Positions 27,395-36,165 of a stretch of DNA of 64,000 nucleotides are shown piece by piece. The notes beneath the pieces were generated by a model. That model saw only the letters and a program-made list of their open reading frames with translations, did not search any database and had not been told where the DNA came from. Source of the DNA: Lutibacter oricola. Lineage in GTDB: Bacteria > Bacteroidota > Bacteroidia > Flavobacteriales > Flavobacteriaceae. Position 1 is the stretch's first letter; every line of letters starts with the position of its first letter. The stretch covers positions 29,151-93,150 of the forward strand of contig NZ_FNNJ01000013.1 of NCBI RefSeq assembly GCF_900106565.1, given 5' to 3'. The position numbers and the translations under genes are program-made.

Positions 27395-28282
27395 TTATTC
27401 GCCTTTTTTACCAAAAGTATAAGTAATACCAAAGTTAATTCCAAAAGAAGAATAAGGTACAGTTTCAGATAATGTTTTAGAAGGATCTGTATTTGATGTA
27501 CTTAATTCATCTTCATAAGTTGTTTTTGTAGGAGCGTAAAGAGTTCCATATACAGGGTGGTTTAAAGGAGCATCTCCTAAATTCCATGTTGCTGCAGGAA
27601 TTCCAGGATGTCCAGCACCTAAAGCATTAGCAGGTACTGCAGGAGCGTTAATAGTTAACTCAGTAAATTCAGAGTTGTCTCTAGTAACGTTTATTCCTAA
27701 ATATTCTAATTCAGCAAATAAATGAAAATTATCGTTTAATTTAAATTTATGTCCTAAAGCAGCGATAAAACCTAATGGAGGTCTACCGTGAAAATCTAAT
27801 TTTCCTTCAGTAACAATAGGTCCAAAAGGAGTTGCGTTTTCTCTAGTAAGTTCAGCGCCAGTTCTACCACCTAATTTAGTAATAGCACCAAATCTACCAT
27901 ATACTTTTTCGTTAAAATTATATACTAATGAAGCTGAAAGTCCAAAAGCTCTACCGTATGCTTTCGCATCAGTTACTTCTGTAATTACTCCTTCTTCCAT
28001 AAGGTAACTATCCCTTACTTGGTCAGATCCGTGTAAGTATGCAAAAGCTAATTCTACACCAAATGTGTCGTTAAAAAAATATCCTCCTTTTAATTGAGTG
28101 TTAAGCCCTTCACCAAAACTTCCGTAATGGTTTTTTGCTTCAGTTCTGTCTGCATTTAATTCTTGCCCCATTAATACACCTGCGCTTGGTATAGCGTAAC
28201 CACCACTGGCACTTACATAAAATTGAGCTGAAATACTTGTTGTAACAATAAGAGCGATTGCTAGTAATAATTGATTTTTCAT
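27395..28282 (-). CDS. Outer-membrane beta-barrel protein
   Basis: 295 aa. Signal peptide MKNQLLLAIALIVTTSISAQ, then alternating hydrophobic/polar strands (FYVSASGGYAIPS, GGYFFNDTFGVELAFAYLHG, HLFAELEYLGINV), ending with GINFGITYTFGKK, a typical last strand of 8- to 12-stranded barrels (OmpA/OprF-like beta-barrel family). One Ala/Pro-rich insertion near residue 210 may be an extracellular loop. Function unknown. Single gene with its own terminator. Confidence 0.82.
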   Translation of the reverse strand: MKNQLLLAIALIVTTSISAQFYVSASGGYAIPSAGVLMGQELNADRTEAKNHYGSFGEGLNTQLKGGYFFNDTFGVELAFAYLHGSDQVRDSYLMEEGVITEVTDAKAYGRAFGLSASLVYNFNEKVYGRFGAITKLGGRTGAELTRENATPFGPIVTEGKLDFHGRPPLGFIAALGHKFKLNDNFHLFAELEYLGINVTRDNSEFTELTINAPAVPANALGAGHPGIPAATWNLGDAPLNHPVYGTLYAPTKTTYEDELSTSNTDPSKTLSETVPYSSFGINFGITYTFGKKGE

Positions 28283-28415
28283 ATTTATTTAATGTTTATT
28301 TTTAGTTAACTGCTAATATAGTTTTCTCATTAAAATTTTCAAATGATAATTGTTATATTGTTAAAAATGCTAAAATATTGTCAAAAAAATAAAAAAGAAC
28401 CGTAAAAAATGATAA

Positions 28416-28751
28416 TTATATGTTAATGTCTACTCTTTTTTTGGTGTTTCCTACATATAATTCATTGTTAGAAATAATAACTGGGCGTTTTAAAAAAGTA
28501 TATTCATCTAAAATTAGCTGTTTGTAGTCTTTTTCAATCAAATTTTGATTTTTTAAATCCATTTGCTTGTATTTTTTTGCTCTTCGACTAAAAAGCACTT
28601 CATAACTATTTGTTAACGCATATAATTCTTCTAATTGAGCTACAGTTATTGGTTCAGTTTTTATTTCTTGAAGAATAAATTCTGAAGTGTCCATTTCTTT
28701 TAGAATTCTTCTGCAAGTATCACAAGTTTTTAAATAATAGATTTTTTTCAT
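28416..28751 (-). CDS. ArsC/Spx-family thioredoxin-like protein
   Basis: 111 aa from the internal ATG at 28751; the TTG at 28772 would add a non-conserved stretch. Starts KKIYYLKTCDTCRR with the CxxC pair Cys10 and Cys13, followed by a helix with LEELYALT and the ArsC-type EKDYKQLILDEYTFLKRPVII. The family covers arsenate reductases and Spx-like regulators. The RxxR-type arsenate site is not clear, so a reductase or redox role is not certain. Divergent from the DinB-like gene. Confidence 0.85.
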   Translation of the reverse strand: MKKIYYLKTCDTCRRILKEMDTSEFILQEIKTEPITVAQLEELYALTNSYEVLFSRRAKKYKQMDLKNQNLIEKDYKQLILDEYTFLKRPVIISNNELYVGNTKKRVDINI

Positions 28752-28803
28752 TGTTATTGTTGGTTTTATCAAGATAAAAAGTAAAAATACAGTGTTTTTA
28801 TTT

Positions 28804-28811
28804 TAAATTTG
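28804..28811 (+). promoter_or_regulatory. Candidate -7 element for the DinB-like gene
   Basis: TAAATTTG, exact TAnnTTTG match, 26 bases before the ATG at 28838. Confidence 0.45.
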
Positions 28812-28837
28812 AACCGAATAACTAAAACTTATAAATA

Positions 28838-29293
28838 ATGACTGAAGAATTTGATATTTTAAATAAATCTAGAGCTTTAACACTTAAGGTTATAAATGGT
28901 TTAACAATAGAGCAGTTAAATACTATACCTAAAGGATTTAATAATAGTATTGCTTGGAATATTGCTCACGTTGTGGTTACGCAGCAATTATTATGTTATA
29001 AGTTTTCTGGCTTAGATTGTTTAGTTTCAGATGAAATGATTGAGAATTTTAAAAAAGGAACGAAGCCTAGCTATTCAATTTCAACAGAAGAATTTGAAAA
29101 AATAAAAGAGCAGTTTGTTAGTTTGCCTGTAAAAATGGAGGAAGATTTTAATAACGGCATTTTTAAAAATTATAATGAATATACGACCAGCGTAAATGTA
29201 ACTTTAGATGGAATTAGTAGAGCTGTAAAGTTTAATAATTTTCATGAAGGAATTCATTTAGGTATTATTTTACAGCTTAAAAAGTTGGTGTAA
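28838..29293 (+). CDS. DinB-family metal-binding four-helix protein
   Basis: 151 aa four-helix-bundle protein. The family's three-His metal site is visible: His44 in AWNIAHVVVTQQ, and His136 and His140 in NNFHEGIHLG. DinB/YfiT proteins include thiol-dependent S-transferases and damage-induced proteins of unknown role. Cytoplasmic, single gene. Confidence 0.85.
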   Translation: MTEEFDILNKSRALTLKVINGLTIEQLNTIPKGFNNSIAWNIAHVVVTQQLLCYKFSGLDCLVSDEMIENFKKGTKPSYSISTEEFEKIKEQFVSLPVKMEEDFNNGIFKNYNEYTTSVNVTLDGISRAVKFNNFHEGIHLGIILQLKKLV

Positions 29294-29564
29294 GTTACTT
29301 ATTTGTTAAGTAGTTGTGCAACAATGCGTATAATTCATTGCTACGCTTTGTAGTTGTCTTACAATCTCTCTGTATTTTTAAACTTAATTTCCAGTACGAT
29401 AATCCTTATTAGGTTTGTAGCAACGAAATAATAACTCTAAACCGTTAAATTGGCTTTGTTAGAGTGTAAATGAATGTTTATAATACTTCAGAAAAAGATT
29501 AAGATAATTAGAAAGGAATAATTACGGAATAAAAAATATTTCTGAATTTTATTCTATTAATCTA
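29294..29564. other. Noncoding spacer, possible worn-out repeat
   Basis: 271 bases with no usable open frame. It contains a 7-bp inverted repeat ACTCTAA (29434-29440) / TTAGAGT (29459-29465) and an unusually GC-mixed patch near 29320-29350 (CAATGCGTA and TTGCTACGC). It may be an old mobile or intergenic repeat, but I cannot assign it. Confidence 0.35.
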
Positions 29565-30359
29565 CTAATTTAAATAGTAAACATAGCCAACATGTAGCCA
29601 AACTAACCAATCGTTATATTTGTTAGAAGGTTCGTTTTTAGAGTTTAAACCATCAATATTATTGGAGAAAAAGTATTGCCAACGAGATTCTATTAAAATA
29701 TCTGAATAATCTCCTAGTTTTCTTCTGGTTCCAATACCTAAAGTTGCAGAACCTGTTATGCTTGGATCTATATTAATTTCTCCTGGACCTCTCCATTTTT
29801 CATAGATTAAATTAATGTCGCTTTCCCAGTCTCCCATATCTGATCGCAATGCAGGATTGTAAAAATCAACCATAAAACCAGCACTTAAATAAGGAGACCA
29901 TTTTAAATCCATACGTCTAGATCCAAAATCTACAATATCTACAATATGAAATTCTAATTGTGCACCTAAATTTATTAAATAAGTAGAGCCATGCATTGCT
30001 CGAAGTTTATCTGCTTCTAAAGAAGTTTGACTTTCGTGTACATATTTACCAAAATGATCTAATTTGGCAGACATGTATGATAATTCTCCTCTTAATCTAA
30101 AATGTTCAGCAAAATAACTTGTTCTTTGATTCCAGCGGTATCTATAATCGGTAAAGTTTAAATAGTAAATTAATCCTATACCAGAACCAACATTACCACC
30201 AACATTACTTGTAAAATGATCTCTTTGTCCATAATCGGTTGTAAAGGATGCTGCACCAGAAATTATTCCAATTTCATGACTATTATAATCTTGGGCGTTT
30301 ATTGCTAAATGAAGTAAACAAATTAAAATAGGGGTAAATATTTTAATATTTTTTTTCAA
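29565..30359 (-). CDS. Secreted outer-membrane beta-barrel-like protein (THC0290_0291-like)
   Basis: 264 aa. Signal peptide ending AINAQ; then EIGIISGAASFTTDYGQRDHF, a start I associate with flavobacterial proteins named THC0290_0291 family, followed by beta-strand-rich sequence (GLIYYLNFTDYRYRW, YFAEHFRLRGELSYM) and a C-terminal aromatic strand VGYVYYLN. Likely an outer-membrane barrel of unknown role. The family name is from memory and should be checked. Confidence 0.7.
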   Translation of the reverse strand: MKKNIKIFTPILICLLHLAINAQDYNSHEIGIISGAASFTTDYGQRDHFTSNVGGNVGSGIGLIYYLNFTDYRYRWNQRTSYFAEHFRLRGELSYMSAKLDHFGKYVHESQTSLEADKLRAMHGSTYLINLGAQLEFHIVDIVDFGSRRMDLKWSPYLSAGFMVDFYNPALRSDMGDWESDINLIYEKWRGPGEINIDPSITGSATLGIGTRRKLGDYSDILIESRWQYFFSNNIDGLNSKNEPSNKYNDWLVWLHVGYVYYLN

Positions 30360-30421
30360 AATGGGGGTTTTAATGTCAAATGTATGAAATTCTAAATAAA
30401 TTTATACATTCAAAGGTAAAA

Positions 30422-32017
30422 TTAATGTAATAAAAATGTTTCGTCTAATTCCCAGTTGGCTCTAAGTTTCAATGGTTTATTTAAATAAATTACTTTTTCG
30501 GGTAGTATTTTATCTAAGAAAATTCCAGTATCCCAAACTCCGTTATTATTTTTATCTAAGGTTATTTTAACAAAATAAGTGTCTGGTTTTAAAAGTTTGA
30601 AACTGATTTTTTTTGGTTTGTCAGATTTTGTTATTCTTATGGTTTCTTCTTTAGAATTCAATAACTCAATAATTAAACCTTTAGAATAGTTGCCTGTAAA
30701 TGTTAGATTTAAAGTGCTATAATCTTCAATGTTTTTAGTGCTAAAATCATATTCTAAAGAATCTGTTGAAACTCCATAAATGTCCCTGATTGCTTCTGGA
30801 AGTAACTCTAATTTGTATCTAGATTCATATTCTTTTTCAAAACCTAAATATAACTTCAACTTATCTTTAGATAAAAACGCATTGTATTTAACTACAGAAG
30901 AATCTTTTTGATTTTTTAGAGAAATGTATGCTTTGTTAAACTCAACAATTGGCGTATTACTATTTAAAGCAAAAGTATCAATTAAGTGAAGTGTGCTTTG
31001 TGAATTGTTGATTTTTAAAGAGTCAATTTTTTTGGTTCTTGTTCTTGCTGTTAAATAATCTAAATAAGTTCCTTTTGAAATTTCAAAATTTAAAGAGTCT
31101 GTTTTAAAAGGCGAATACCAAAAATGAACAGTATCTTTTTCTTTATCAAAAATTATTTGAGATTTAAAATTCTCAGGTGTTTCAGTTAGTAGCTTAATAT
31201 TTAAGTTTTCGGCGTTTCCTTCGTAGCCAAATATTAAATGTCCTTTGTTTGCTTCTTTAGGTTTTATAACTCTTAATTCAGGAACTTCTTTAAATAATGT
31301 AAAATTATAAATACTATCTGTTGGTAATGTTATTGTGTCTTTTACAAATCCAATTTTATCTGTTCTTGGGTTATAAATTTTATTACCATTTACATCTTTT
31401 AAAGCAATTAATAAATATTTACCTTCTTTTATGTTTGTTAGGTTATAAAGTGTAGAATCTAAGGTGTTGGCGACATAGCTTGGTTTTTCTTTATAAATAA
31501 TTGAATCTGTAAATTTCTCGTTGTACTCATATAATAAAACATCTATCTCTTTGGCAGATTCTTTAATTAACGGATCAGTAACCTCTCCAGAAACGTAAAG
31601 TGAATCTATAAATGTACCTGTAGAAAAAACATATTTAAAATTACCTAATTCATTACCTTCATTATTGTCTACAATACTGTTTCCAAAGTTGAAAGAATAT
31701 GTGGTATTTGGAGCCAAAGTATCTTGTATGCTTATAGAAATAAATTTACTGGCAGTACCAACAGGTATAATTAATGGTTCGTTTTTTTGAGGAGGAGATA
31801 TAACTAAATTCTTTTTTACATCTTCTAGTTTAACATATTCGTCGAATAGAATTTTAATTTTTTTCGCTTTAAAATTAGTAGTTTCTAGTGGAGGTGTTGC
31901 TTTTATAAGTGAAGGAGGAATAGAATCCTTTAATCCACCTGTAGGTGATCCTCTTCTAGCACAATTTACAAGTGTACTCGAAATAGCTATTAGTAGAAAA
32001 AATTTAAAATACTTCAT
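30422..32017 (-). CDS. Lipoprotein with N-terminal Ig-like (Big_5) domain
   Basis: 531 aa. Lipoprotein signal with LVNCARRG (Cys19). PTGGLKDSIPPSLIKATPP followed by KIKILFDEYVKLEDV and ISISIQDTLAPNTTYSFNFG matches the SbsA-type Ig-like (Big_5) domain found in many Bacteroidota lipoproteins. The rest is beta-rich repeats ending with LDKNNNGVWDTGIFLDK near residue 480. Envelope protein, function unknown. comF lies upstream 72 bases away on the same strand. Confidence 0.85.
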   Translation of the reverse strand: MKYFKFFLLIAISSTLVNCARRGSPTGGLKDSIPPSLIKATPPLETTNFKAKKIKILFDEYVKLEDVKKNLVISPPQKNEPLIIPVGTASKFISISIQDTLAPNTTYSFNFGNSIVDNNEGNELGNFKYVFSTGTFIDSLYVSGEVTDPLIKESAKEIDVLLYEYNEKFTDSIIYKEKPSYVANTLDSTLYNLTNIKEGKYLLIALKDVNGNKIYNPRTDKIGFVKDTITLPTDSIYNFTLFKEVPELRVIKPKEANKGHLIFGYEGNAENLNIKLLTETPENFKSQIIFDKEKDTVHFWYSPFKTDSLNFEISKGTYLDYLTARTRTKKIDSLKINNSQSTLHLIDTFALNSNTPIVEFNKAYISLKNQKDSSVVKYNAFLSKDKLKLYLGFEKEYESRYKLELLPEAIRDIYGVSTDSLEYDFSTKNIEDYSTLNLTFTGNYSKGLIIELLNSKEETIRITKSDKPKKISFKLLKPDTYFVKITLDKNNNGVWDTGIFLDKILPEKVIYLNKPLKLRANWELDETFLLH

Positions 32018-32033
32018 ACATTAAAATTGACTG

Positions 32034-32041
32034 CAAAAATA
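32034..32041 (-). promoter_or_regulatory. Candidate -7 element for the Ig-like lipoprotein gene
   Basis: Minus strand TATTTTTG, exact TAnnTTTG match, 16 bases before the start at 32017. Confidence 0.5.
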
Positions 32042-32089
32042 ACATTTAATTTAATTAAATAACGAAGCAATTACCATTGTAGTCTATTT

Positions 32090-32776
32090 TTATTTGGTAT
32101 AAGCAATACTAGCAATACTAATTTTTATGTTTTTAGATTTATTTAAAGCTAAATAACAGGCTTCCAGCGTTGCTCCGGTAGTAATTATATCATCAATTAA
32201 TAGAATGTGTTTGTTTTCTAATGTTTCTGTGTTTTTTATTTTAAATATTTGTTCAACATTTTTCCATCTATCAAAACGGCTTTTTTTAGTTTGTGTTTTG
32301 GAATTTGTTACTCTAATTAAAAAATCTTCAAGATAGTTTATATCCAAATTTGCTGCAAGGCTTTTACCAAATGTGGTAACTTGATTATAACCACGTTTAT
32401 TTTGTTTCTTTTTATGAAGCGGTACAGGAATAATAACATCAATATTTTTAAATCTATTACTTTCAATCATTTCATGAGCCAACCAATTACCAGTAAAGGT
32501 ACCAACTTGTTGTTGTCCTTTGTATTTTAAATTATGAATTAATTGCTGAATTTTACCTTCCTTCAAAAAATAAAATAGTGCTGTAGCTTGTACCAAAGGA
32601 ATTCTTCCATAGAAAATTTTTTCTACAATGTTTGATGCTTCAAAAGTGAAATTGGTTGTTGGTAAATCGTGTCTACAAGTTAGGCAAACAGTGTTTTCAT
32701 TATCCGTTAACTGTTCGTTACAAGACAAACAGATATCCGGATAGAAAAGATTAAACACATCTTTTAAGAATTTCAT
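32090..32776 (-). CDS. comF: ComF-family phosphoribosyltransferase-like protein
   Basis: 228 aa. A zinc-type N-terminus (CLSCNEQLTDNENTVCLTCRHDLP) with two CxxC pairs is followed by VIPVPLHKKKQNKRGYNQ and the PRPP loop HILLIDDIITTGATL. ComF proteins take part in DNA uptake and fork repair in other bacteria; the flavobacterial role is presumed similar. Single gene. Confidence 0.93.
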   Translation of the reverse strand: MKFLKDVFNLFYPDICLSCNEQLTDNENTVCLTCRHDLPTTNFTFEASNIVEKIFYGRIPLVQATALFYFLKEGKIQQLIHNLKYKGQQQVGTFTGNWLAHEMIESNRFKNIDVIIPVPLHKKKQNKRGYNQVTTFGKSLAANLDINYLEDFLIRVTNSKTQTKKSRFDRWKNVEQIFKIKNTETLENKHILLIDDIITTGATLEACYLALNKSKNIKISIASIAYTK

Positions 32777-32973
32777 AACAATTTTTTTTAAAAATAGAAT
32801 AATATGTTAGAAATGAACTTAAAAATAACAGTTTTTAAAAATAATGTTGTAATTTTAAGTTGTTTTTATAGCAAACTCCACTTAAATAAAATTTACCTCA
32901 AAATTTATTAGAATATAAATATAATTTAAAGTAATTATGTGCGTTAAATTTATAGAACTCAAATATTTAAAAA

Positions 32974-33858
32974 ATGGAAGAAAAAAAGTCATCAAGTAAT
33001 AAGTCAATTATTATAATATTAGCGCTCTTGTTGCTAGGAGCTCTTGGTTATACTTATTATACAAGTGGAGAACACAAAAAACTAACAGATCAAATTGAAG
33101 AAGAAAAAGTTGAAATTGAAGGTAACTTAGATTCTATGATTTTAAAATATGAGGACGCTATTGCGCAAAAAACATCTATGTCTAACGAGCTTTCTATTGA
33201 AAGAGATAGAATAATAGCTTTAAGAGATTCTATAAAAGGGTTAAAATCTAGTAATTATAGTTTAATTAGAAGGTACAGACGTGAAATTGCTAAATTAGAG
33301 CAGGCCAATAAAAAATTATTTATGGCTAATGATTCTTTAACTTCAGCAAACGAATTGTTAACTATAGATTTGGATAGTGCCAATGTTAAAATTACTGAGC
33401 AAATTGCTAAGTACGATACTTTAACTATTCAAAATCAAGAATTAATTCAAAAAGTAGCTATAGGTTCTGTATTAAAAGTAAACAAAGCTAAAGTTATTTC
33501 TATGAGAGAAAGAAATAATGGAAAACTTGTTGAAACTTCAAGGGCTAGAAATACAGATGCGTTTAGAATTAACTTTACAATAGATAAAAACGAAATTACA
33601 ACGCAAGGTACGCGTAATGTATATGTTCAAATTATAAATGCAAAAGGGCAAACAATAGCGCCAAAAGGAGAGTTAGTTTTAAGTGAAGAATTAGCTGTAA
33701 AGTATAGCGATAACACTACTGTAGATTATGTAAACGAAGCTATTGATGTAATTTCTTTAGTAGAAGTTGATAGAGATGAAATTCAAAAAGGGCCGTATAC
33801 TGTAAACATTTATGTAGAAAATAAATTTGCAGGAACTACCCAAATAATACTCAAGTAA
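32974..33858 (+). CDS. Membrane-anchored coiled-coil protein
   Basis: 294 aa. Short Lys/Ser-rich N-terminus, one transmembrane helix (about 10-28, IIIILALLLLGALGYTYYTS), a coiled-coil rod (about 33-160, rich in Lys/Glu/Leu with heptad pattern), then a C-terminal beta domain (from about 190, FRINFTIDKNEITTQG to VENKFAGTTQIIL). Faces the periplasm by topology. No family recognised; such proteins may tether envelope layers. It has its own terminator at 33902-33933, before glyS. Confidence 0.75.
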   Translation: MEEKKSSSNKSIIIILALLLLGALGYTYYTSGEHKKLTDQIEEEKVEIEGNLDSMILKYEDAIAQKTSMSNELSIERDRIIALRDSIKGLKSSNYSLIRRYRREIAKLEQANKKLFMANDSLTSANELLTIDLDSANVKITEQIAKYDTLTIQNQELIQKVAIGSVLKVNKAKVISMRERNNGKLVETSRARNTDAFRINFTIDKNEITTQGTRNVYVQIINAKGQTIAPKGELVLSEELAVKYSDNTTVDYVNEAIDVISLVEVDRDEIQKGPYTVNIYVENKFAGTTQIILK

Positions 33859-33901
33859 TTAAGTAAACTCCAGTTTAAACTTAATTTAATGTTTGAAAAT
33901 G

Positions 33902-33933
33902 GTGGAAATAGTTTAGGCTATTTCCACTTTTTT
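33902..33933 (+). terminator. Terminator before glyS
   Basis: 10-bp stem GTGGAAATAG (33902-33911) / CTATTTCCAC (33918-33927), loop TTTAGG, then six T (33928-33933). Confidence 0.9.
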
Positions 33934-33957
33934 GTTTTATAGTAATAAAAGCTTTCT

Positions 33958-33965
33958 TATTTTTG
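33958..33965 (+). promoter_or_regulatory. -7 element of glyS, implying a leaderless mRNA
   Basis: TATTTTTG, exact TAnnTTTG match, ends only 4 bases before the ATG at 33970. With the usual spacing to the start site, transcription would begin at or next to the A of ATG. Confidence 0.6.
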
Positions 33966-33969
33966 CACA

Positions 33970-35511
33970 ATGGCAAATCAAGAAGATAAATTTAAAAAGG
34001 TAGTTTCACACGCAAAAGAGTACGGTTATGTATTTCAATCTAGTGAAATTTACGATGGTTTGAGTGCAGTATATGACTATGCTCAAAATGGTGTTGAGTT
34101 AAAGAAAAACATTAGAGATTACTGGTGGAAAGCAATGGTGCAAATGCACGATAATATTGTTGGTTTAGATGCTGCAATATTTATGCATCCAACAACTTGG
34201 AAAGCTTCTGGCCATGTAGATGCTTTTAGTGACCCTTTAATTGATAACAAAGATTCTAAAAAAAGATATAGAGCCGATGTTTTAATTGAAGACTATGTTG
34301 GTAAATTAGATGCAAAAATTGAAAAAGAAGTTAAAAAAGCGGCAAAACGTTTTGGAGATTCTTTTGATAAAGCTCAATTTTTAGAAACAAATCCTAGAGT
34401 TTTAGGATATAAAGAAAAAGGTGATGCTATTTTACAACGTATGGGTCAATCTTTAGAAAAAGAAGATTTGGCAGATGTAAAAGCATTAATTGAAGAATTA
34501 GGAATTGGTTGTCCACTTTCAGGTTCAAAAAACTGGACAGATGTTAAGCAATTTAACTTAATGTTTGGTACTAAATTAGGTGCATCTGCAGATACTGCAA
34601 TGGATTTATATTTACGTCCAGAAACTGCTCAAGGTATATTTGTAAACTTTTTAAATGTTCAAAAATCTGGTAGAATGAAAATTCCTTTTGGAATTGCACA
34701 AACAGGTAAAGCATTTAGAAACGAGATTGTAGCACGTCAGTTTATTTTCCGTATGCGTGAATTTGAACAAATGGAAATGCAATTTTTTGTGCGTCCTGGA
34801 ACTCAAAAAGAATGGTACGAGCAATGGAAAGAAACTCGTTTAAAATGGCACTTATCATTAGGAATGGGTGAAGATAATTACCGTTTCCACGATCACGATA
34901 AATTAGCGCATTATGCAGATGCTGCTGCTGATATTGAATTTAAATTTCCTTTTGGATTTAAAGAATTAGAAGGAATTCACTCTAGAACAGACTTCGATTT
35001 AAAAGCCCACGAAGAGCATTCAGGTAAAAAATTACAATATTTCGACCCAGAAATTAACGAACGTTATATTCCTTATGTTGTTGAAACTTCTATTGGTTTA
35101 GATAGAATGTTTTTAGCAGTTTTCTCTAACTCTTTACAAGAAGAAGAATTAGAAAACGGAACAACAAGAACTGTTTTAAAATTACCAGCAGTTTTAGCAC
35201 CAACTAAAGCAGCCATTTTACCTTTAGTTAAAAAAGATGGTTTACCAGAAGTTGCTAAAAAAATTGTTGAAGATTTAAAATGGGATTTCAATGTAGCTTA
35301 TGATGAAAAAGATGCAGTTGGACGTCGTTATAGAAGGCAAGATGCTGCTGGAACACCATATTGTATTACAGTAGATCACGATACGTTAAATGATGATTCT
35401 GTTACAATTCGTCATAGAGATACTATGGAGCAACAGCGTGTTAAAATTTCTGAATTAAAAGCTTTAATTAAAGAAGAAGTAGACGTTAAAAACTGGTTAA
35501 TGAAAATGTAA
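33970..35511 (+). CDS. glyS: Glycine--tRNA ligase, homodimeric class II type
   Basis: 513 aa. Class II signatures: motif 2 FRNEIVARQFIFRMREFEQME, and motif 3 IGLDRMFLAVF. The C-terminal anticodon-binding region begins near LAPTKAAILPLV. This is the alpha2, single-chain type found in eukaryotes, archaea and Bacteroidota, not the alpha2beta2 proteobacterial type. It charges tRNA-Gly. Single gene with a strong terminator. Confidence 0.95.
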   Translation: MANQEDKFKKVVSHAKEYGYVFQSSEIYDGLSAVYDYAQNGVELKKNIRDYWWKAMVQMHDNIVGLDAAIFMHPTTWKASGHVDAFSDPLIDNKDSKKRYRADVLIEDYVGKLDAKIEKEVKKAAKRFGDSFDKAQFLETNPRVLGYKEKGDAILQRMGQSLEKEDLADVKALIEELGIGCPLSGSKNWTDVKQFNLMFGTKLGASADTAMDLYLRPETAQGIFVNFLNVQKSGRMKIPFGIAQTGKAFRNEIVARQFIFRMREFEQMEMQFFVRPGTQKEWYEQWKETRLKWHLSLGMGEDNYRFHDHDKLAHYADAAADIEFKFPFGFKELEGIHSRTDFDLKAHEEHSGKKLQYFDPEINERYIPYVVETSIGLDRMFLAVFSNSLQEEELENGTTRTVLKLPAVLAPTKAAILPLVKKDGLPEVAKKIVEDLKWDFNVAYDEKDAVGRRYRRQDAAGTPYCITVDHDTLNDDSVTIRHRDTMEQQRVKISELKALIKEEVDVKNWLMKM

Positions 35512-35532
35512 TCATTTTTTGAAATAAAAAAC

Positions 35533-35563
35533 AAAAAGCCTCGCAATTTGCGAGGCTTTTTTT
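35533..35563. terminator. Bidirectional terminator after glyS
   Basis: GCCTCGCAA (35538-35546) / TTGCGAGGC (35548-35556) with a one-base loop position, five A before and seven T after. Also ends the minus-strand gene at 35583. Confidence 0.92.
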
Positions 35564-35582
35564 ATAAGTATATTATGTTCGA

Positions 35583-36104
35583 TTAAAATCTATATCCAAT
35601 AGAAAGTCCTCCTCTACCAACAACTTCAAGGTCGCTTTGGTCTAGCATATCTCTACCAATACCAGCATAAATTTCAGCAACAAAACCACGGTCACTAACC
35701 CATTTTGCTCCTACTGATACACCTACAGCTAAATCAGTGTATTTTTCGTCAACATAAGTGCCGCCTATTCCAGTATAAATTTCTTCTTCACCTGAATGTA
35801 TCATTGTAAATGCTTCAACAAAAAACCCTTCAGCATATTTATTAGAAAAGAAATGACGGTAATACGGAGTTAGAGAGAATGTTCTGTATTCATCTAATCC
35901 TTCAGAACCATTATCTAAAGAAAAAAGAATATTTGCTCCAATAGTAGATTCTTCATTTAAAATGTGTTCATAACCTAAGTCTAGCCATTTAAAACCAATT
36001 AAATTAGACATGTTAATTTTAACTTCATTGTTTCCTGGGTTTTCTTGCGCAAACATAGTAAAACAAGTAACAAATAATAAAAGTGTAATTGTAATTTTTT
36101 TCAT
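35583..36104 (-). CDS. Small outer-membrane beta-barrel protein
   Basis: 173 aa. Signal peptide MKKITITLLLFVTCFTMFAQ; then strands such as IGFKWLDLGYEHILN, TIGANILFSLDNG, FSLTPYYRHFF and VGVSVGAKW, ending GGLSIGYRF. The pattern LGYEHILNEESTIG is seen in DUF3575-like barrel proteins. Function unknown. Its own -7 element is upstream. Confidence 0.78.
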   Translation of the reverse strand: MKKITITLLLFVTCFTMFAQENPGNNEVKINMSNLIGFKWLDLGYEHILNEESTIGANILFSLDNGSEGLDEYRTFSLTPYYRHFFSNKYAEGFFVEAFTMIHSGEEEIYTGIGGTYVDEKYTDLAVGVSVGAKWVSDRGFVAEIYAGIGRDMLDQSDLEVVGRGGLSIGYRF

Positions 36105-36125
36105 AATTTTAATTTATAATTTCGG

Positions 36126-36133
36126 CAAATATA
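36126..36133 (-). promoter_or_regulatory. Candidate promoter of the small barrel gene
   Basis: Minus strand TATATTTG (exact) 21 bases before the start at 36104, with CTTTG on the minus strand 16 bases further upstream as a possible -33 element. Confidence 0.55.
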
Positions 36134-36165
36134 TTATCAATTATTAAACCAAAGTGAATAAAAGT

